From: JAKQDH01 sp029558835
GTDB lineage: Bacteria > Planctomycetota > Phycisphaerae > UBA1845
Length of the DNA stretch: 64,000 nucleotides
Assembly: GCA_035356615.1 (NCBI GenBank)
Contig: DAOQSN010000024.1
Location: 1 to 64,000 of the forward strand
Direction: 5' to 3'
A program made the translations under genes and the position numbers. The notes beneath the pieces are model-generated. The model did no database searches and was not told the DNA's origin. It saw only the letters and a program-made list of their open reading frames with translations. Positions 61,584 to 64,000 of the stretch are shown here, piece after piece (position 1 is the stretch's first letter; each line of letters begins with the position of its first letter).

Positions 61584-62462
61584 CTACGGTGTAGAACTGC
61601 TTAGGAACCGGCGTATGAGTGGAACGACCTCGTCGTGCGCATCCTCGAGCAGGTAATGCCCCGCATCGGCGAAGCGGTGCACCTGGGCCCGCGGGAAGCG
61701 TTCCAGCCAGCCGTCGAGGAAGTGGGGCCTGAAGCAGAAGTCGCGCATGCCCCAGCAGATGAGCATCGGCTTGTCGGCCAGACGCGGCAGGTTCGCCTCG
61801 ATTTCCTGCAAGACTCGGTGGCTCGGTATGGTTGGATCAACCGGGATATCCTGCACGAAACGCAGGATGGCGATCCGGTGAGCGTAACTGTCGTACGGGG
61901 CCAGGTAACCCTCCCGTACCGCGCGGGGCAATCGCCGCTTGGCGACCGCCATGCGCACGGCCGCTCGCGTGAAGAGGTTCAGCCGGCGCACGGCGAAGTT
62001 GCCGATCAGACTCGAACGACAGATGCGAATCCGCCAAGGCGCCCGTTCGCCGAGCCACGCCGCTGAGTTCAGTACCACGAGGCGGCGCACGCGTTCGGGG
62101 TGTCGGGTCGCCCAGCCGAAGCCGATGGGCCCGCCCCAGTCGTGCACCACCAGGTCCACGGCCGGCAGTCTCAACCGCTCCACGAACTCGGTGAGGTTGC
62201 GGATGTGCGTTTCGAGCGTGTACGCGTACGTCCGCGGTTTCTCGGACAGGCCGCAACCGATGTGGTCCGGGGCGAGCACGCGGCCGCCCTCCCGCAGCCC
62301 CGGGATCAACTCACGGTAGAAGAACGACCACGTAGGATTGCCGTGCAGCAGCAGCGCGGTCGTCGGGCCGCTGCCTTCATCTACATAGTGCATCCGCGGC
62401 CCGTCGAGATAGGCAAAGTGAGGCTCAAAAGGGTAGAGGAGCTGAAGGGTAGATCGGTCCAT
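61584..62462 (-). CDS. oleB: OleB-like alpha/beta hydrolase (beta-lactone decarboxylase)
   Basis: 292 residues from the ATG at 62462. It has the haloalkane-dehalogenase-type alpha/beta hydrolase fold. The oxyanion segment is LLLHGNPTWSFFYRELIP, the nucleophile Asp108 sits in VVHDWGGPIGFG, and the catalytic His is in RFADAGHYLLED. OleB proteins use this fold to open cis-beta-lactones and release a cis-olefin and CO2, the last step of long-chain olefin synthesis. The OleB call rests on the fold plus the adjacent oleA on the same strand; the same fold also contains true dehalogenases. The upstream in-frame extension to 62585 is low-complexity and is not counted. A family B palindrome separates it from oleA. 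Confidence 0.85.
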   Translation of the reverse strand: MDRSTLQLLYPFEPHFAYLDGPRMHYVDEGSGPTTALLLHGNPTWSFFYRELIPGLREGGRVLAPDHIGCGLSEKPRTYAYTLETHIRNLTEFVERLRLPAVDLVVHDWGGPIGFGWATRHPERVRRLVVLNSAAWLGERAPWRIRICRSSLIGNFAVRRLNLFTRAAVRMAVAKRRLPRAVREGYLAPYDSYAHRIAILRFVQDIPVDPTIPSHRVLQEIEANLPRLADKPMLICWGMRDFCFRPHFLDGWLERFPRAQVHRFADAGHYLLEDAHDEVVPLIRRFLSSSTP

Positions 62463-62758
62463 ACGGGAAGCAAAGCTCCGCAGACCAAGTTGGCGTCTTT
62501 TCCGCGCCCTCGGCGGTTGGGCGGCCCGGAGAGGGACTCCTGGTCCCGGCGGCTGTCTCGGAAGCCGCTGCCGTTGGCTCCTCATACCTCGGCCACGCGT
62601 ATGTGCTCCGCGTCTTTGGCGTTGTGGGTGCCATGCTTTCCCGCGACCGCGGTCGCGGGCAAGCGTGCCCCTGCCTGCCGCAGCACATGCCCAGCCCCGC
62701 CTGCGGCGGGTGAGGGCGTGGCACCCACGCTAAACACGTACGGCCACGGGGGCTGACG
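62463..62758. other. Gap between oleA and oleB with family B element
   Basis: Contains the family B palindrome described separately. It is 296 bases long and would interrupt any simple oleA-oleB operon. No gene seen. Confidence 0.6.
62624..62728. repeat. Family B palindromic element with extended ends
   Basis: GTGGGTGCCATGCTTTCCCG to GGGCGTGGCACCCAC. Flanks read CGCGTCTTTGGCGTT on the left and GCTAAACACGTACGG on the right. The first resembles the inverse of the right flank of the copy at 20332, so the element ends are longer than the core palindrome. Confidence 0.85.
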
Positions 62759-63805
62759 CTACCAGCGCACGCCGAGCATGACGCAGTTCAGACCGCTACC
62801 GATACCGAGCATGCCGATCCGCTCGCCCGCCGCAGCCGGACGTTCCTCGAGCCCCAAAGCCATGGTCAGCGGCAGCGACGCGGACCCGACGTTGCCGAGA
62901 TACTCGAACGTCGAGAAGTCCAGCGCGGGATCCAGCCCCAGCGCTGCATAGAGCTTGTCGCGGTGGGTGCTGCCCACCTGGTGGCAGTAACACCGTTGCA
63001 CGTCGGCATTCGTCCAGCCCAGTTCCACGCGGGCGGCCTGCCAGGTGGTCTCGGCCAGGGCACAGCCGTTGACCAGCAGGGTCTCAGCCTGGGTGTTCAT
63101 CAGCATGGCCGCCTCGCGGTCGAAGCCAACGTCCCCGGTGCCCAAGCAGAGGTGGTGGTGTTGCGTGGCACTGCGCACGGCCCCGCCCAACAGTCGGTGC
63201 CCCGTACGCGACACCGAATCATGGGTGAGCACCACGGCCGCCGCCCCGGAGCCGATGGTCAGCGACGCGAACGCGTTCTTGAACTGCTGCCGGCTGAGGT
63301 TCTGCGTCCGGCACAGGTCCTTAATGGTACTCTCGACCAGGCTCCGCCCGCTTTCGCCCGCCACGATCAGCCCGCACCGCACCTGCTCCAACTCGATCAT
63401 GTTGGCCAGCGCGAGGGTGCCGTTCATGAAGCCGACGCAGGCATTGGAGATGTCGTAGACGGTAGCCGTGGGGGGCAGTTCGAGCTTGTCGTGGATGATC
63501 GAAGCGGTGGCGGGCTCCAGGAAATCGCGTGACACGGCCGTGTGCAGCAGACAGCCGATGTCCTCGGCTGCCACGCCCGCCTTGGCGAGTGCGTGGCGTC
63601 CGGCCAAGGCGCCCGCGTCGCTGGGCAGCGTGTCCACGTCCCAGAAGCGACGTTCACGGATGCCCGTCATCAGCTCCAGCCGTCCGGCATGCACGCCCAG
63701 GCGTTCATAGACCGGTGCGAGTTGGTGTTCGAGCTGCGCGGAGGTCACGACCTGCGCGGGCAGGGCGTAGCCAAACCCCTCGAGGCATACATGCCGGTAC
63801 CGCAT
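62759..63805 (-). CDS. oleA: OleA-like acyl-CoA condensing enzyme (thiolase superfamily)
   Basis: 348 residues from ATG 63805, with AGAGGG upstream. KAS III/OleA-type fold: Cys123 in ISNACVGFMNG, His275 in YCHQVGSTHRD and Asn305 in LGNVGSAS form the triad. Glu97 lies 26 residues before the Cys and the His-Asn spacing is 30, both as in Xanthomonas OleA (Glu117, Cys143, His285, Asn315, from memory). OleA joins two fatty acyl-CoAs head-to-head to a beta-keto acid, starting olefin synthesis. This Glu and the overall length favour OleA over FabH. oleC and oleD are not in the window and may lie beyond 64000. Downstream on the same strand is oleB. Confidence 0.88.
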   Translation of the reverse strand: MRYRHVCLEGFGYALPAQVVTSAQLEHQLAPVYERLGVHAGRLELMTGIRERRFWDVDTLPSDAGALAGRHALAKAGVAAEDIGCLLHTAVSRDFLEPATASIIHDKLELPPTATVYDISNACVGFMNGTLALANMIELEQVRCGLIVAGESGRSLVESTIKDLCRTQNLSRQQFKNAFASLTIGSGAAAVVLTHDSVSRTGHRLLGGAVRSATQHHHLCLGTGDVGFDREAAMLMNTQAETLLVNGCALAETTWQAARVELGWTNADVQRCYCHQVGSTHRDKLYAALGLDPALDFSTFEYLGNVGSASLPLTMALGLEERPAAAGERIGMLGIGSGLNCVMLGVRW

Positions 63806-63882
63806 CGCCGCCCTCTTGTCCGCATCCCCGATCTCGCGGCACCACACAGGCCCGCAGAATCAGCAAACCGACTGACGGTGCG

Positions 63883-63981
63883 GGGTGGCATGGCCAAGCG
63901 CAGCGCCGCCATGCCCTCTCGCCTGCCCGACGCTACTGTCTCCCACAGCATGCCGGCGCCTTCGGCTTGGGCATGCCACCC
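63883..63981. repeat. Family A palindromic element at the window end
   Basis: GGGTGGCATGGCCAAGCGCA to GGCTTGGGCATGCCACCC, upstream of oleA. Its left flank (AAACCGACTGACGGTG) resembles the inverse of the right flank of the copy at 61433. Confidence 0.87.
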
Positions 63982-64000
63982 TCCCAGTTCCTCATTTGCA

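Overview
The window is GC-rich, almost fully coding on both strands, and most likely chromosomal DNA from a member of the Planctomycetota, perhaps a Phycisphaerae-like or uncultured lineage. This is inferred from several features together: dockerin-like Ca-binding tails on secreted beta-propeller proteins, an Asp-Cys-Asn...Pro-Asp-Glu-Cys calcium motif, a PEP-CTERM anchor, DUF4159 and DUF4190 proteins, OleA/OleB, and dense families of intergenic palindromes. No rRNA, CRISPR array, prophage, transposase or complete insertion sequence was seen. One tRNA (Leu, CAG) is present.

Layout. 0-5 kb: a small pseudopilin-like membrane protein, an orphan RHS tip carrying a toxin-like domain, rpsU, tRNA-Leu and an AsmA-like envelope protein. 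5-11 kb: a polytopic membrane protein, an ABC-F ATPase and a secreted protein with a thioredoxin-like fold. 11-20 kb: a CHRD/PEP-CTERM protein, a sugar-dehydrogenase propeller with a cupredoxin nested between dockerin halves, a probable Mn exporter of the CDF family, a PP2C phosphatase, a DUF192 protein and several hypotheticals. 20-27 kb: a P1B ATPase and a 1316-residue FG-GAP lipoprotein. 27-32 kb: tpx, a DUF4190 protein and a large DUF4159 protein. 32-41 kb: sppA, a transglutaminase-like protein, and a membrane protein translationally coupled to an AroD-AroE-AroK fusion. 41-52.5 kb: folD-ftcD-GNAT, valS, a polytopic membrane protein, a dockerin FG-GAP protein and a MalK-type ATPase. 53-61.4 kb: a seven-gene acyl-CoA operon. 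61.5-64 kb: oleB and oleA on the opposite strand.

The acyl-CoA operon is the most interesting unit. Behind a good sigma70-type promoter lie three acyl-CoA dehydrogenases, a 3-hydroxyacyl-CoA dehydrogenase and an enoyl-CoA hydratase. They are followed by a B12 mutase large subunit and a protein that fuses the B12-binding domain to a MeaB-type G protein. The mutase has Gln where methylmalonyl-CoA mutase has its carboxylate-binding Arg, and His where it has Tyr. Together the last two genes look like an IcmF enzyme split and rearranged into two polypeptides, acting on an uncharged acyl-CoA.

The second theme is repeats. Two long palindromic families (called A, GGGTGGCATG... and B, GTGGGTGCCATG...) occur only between genes. 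Two short families (C, CACGGTCGCGGTTCGGAT; G, CCCCTCTCCCCC...GGGTGAGGG) also sit inside genes and are translated in frame, including four copies in the AroDEK fusion. Family D hairpins mark two of the convergent gene junctions, where they probably terminate transcription in both directions. All identifications come from reading the sequence and knowledge of protein families; no database search was run.
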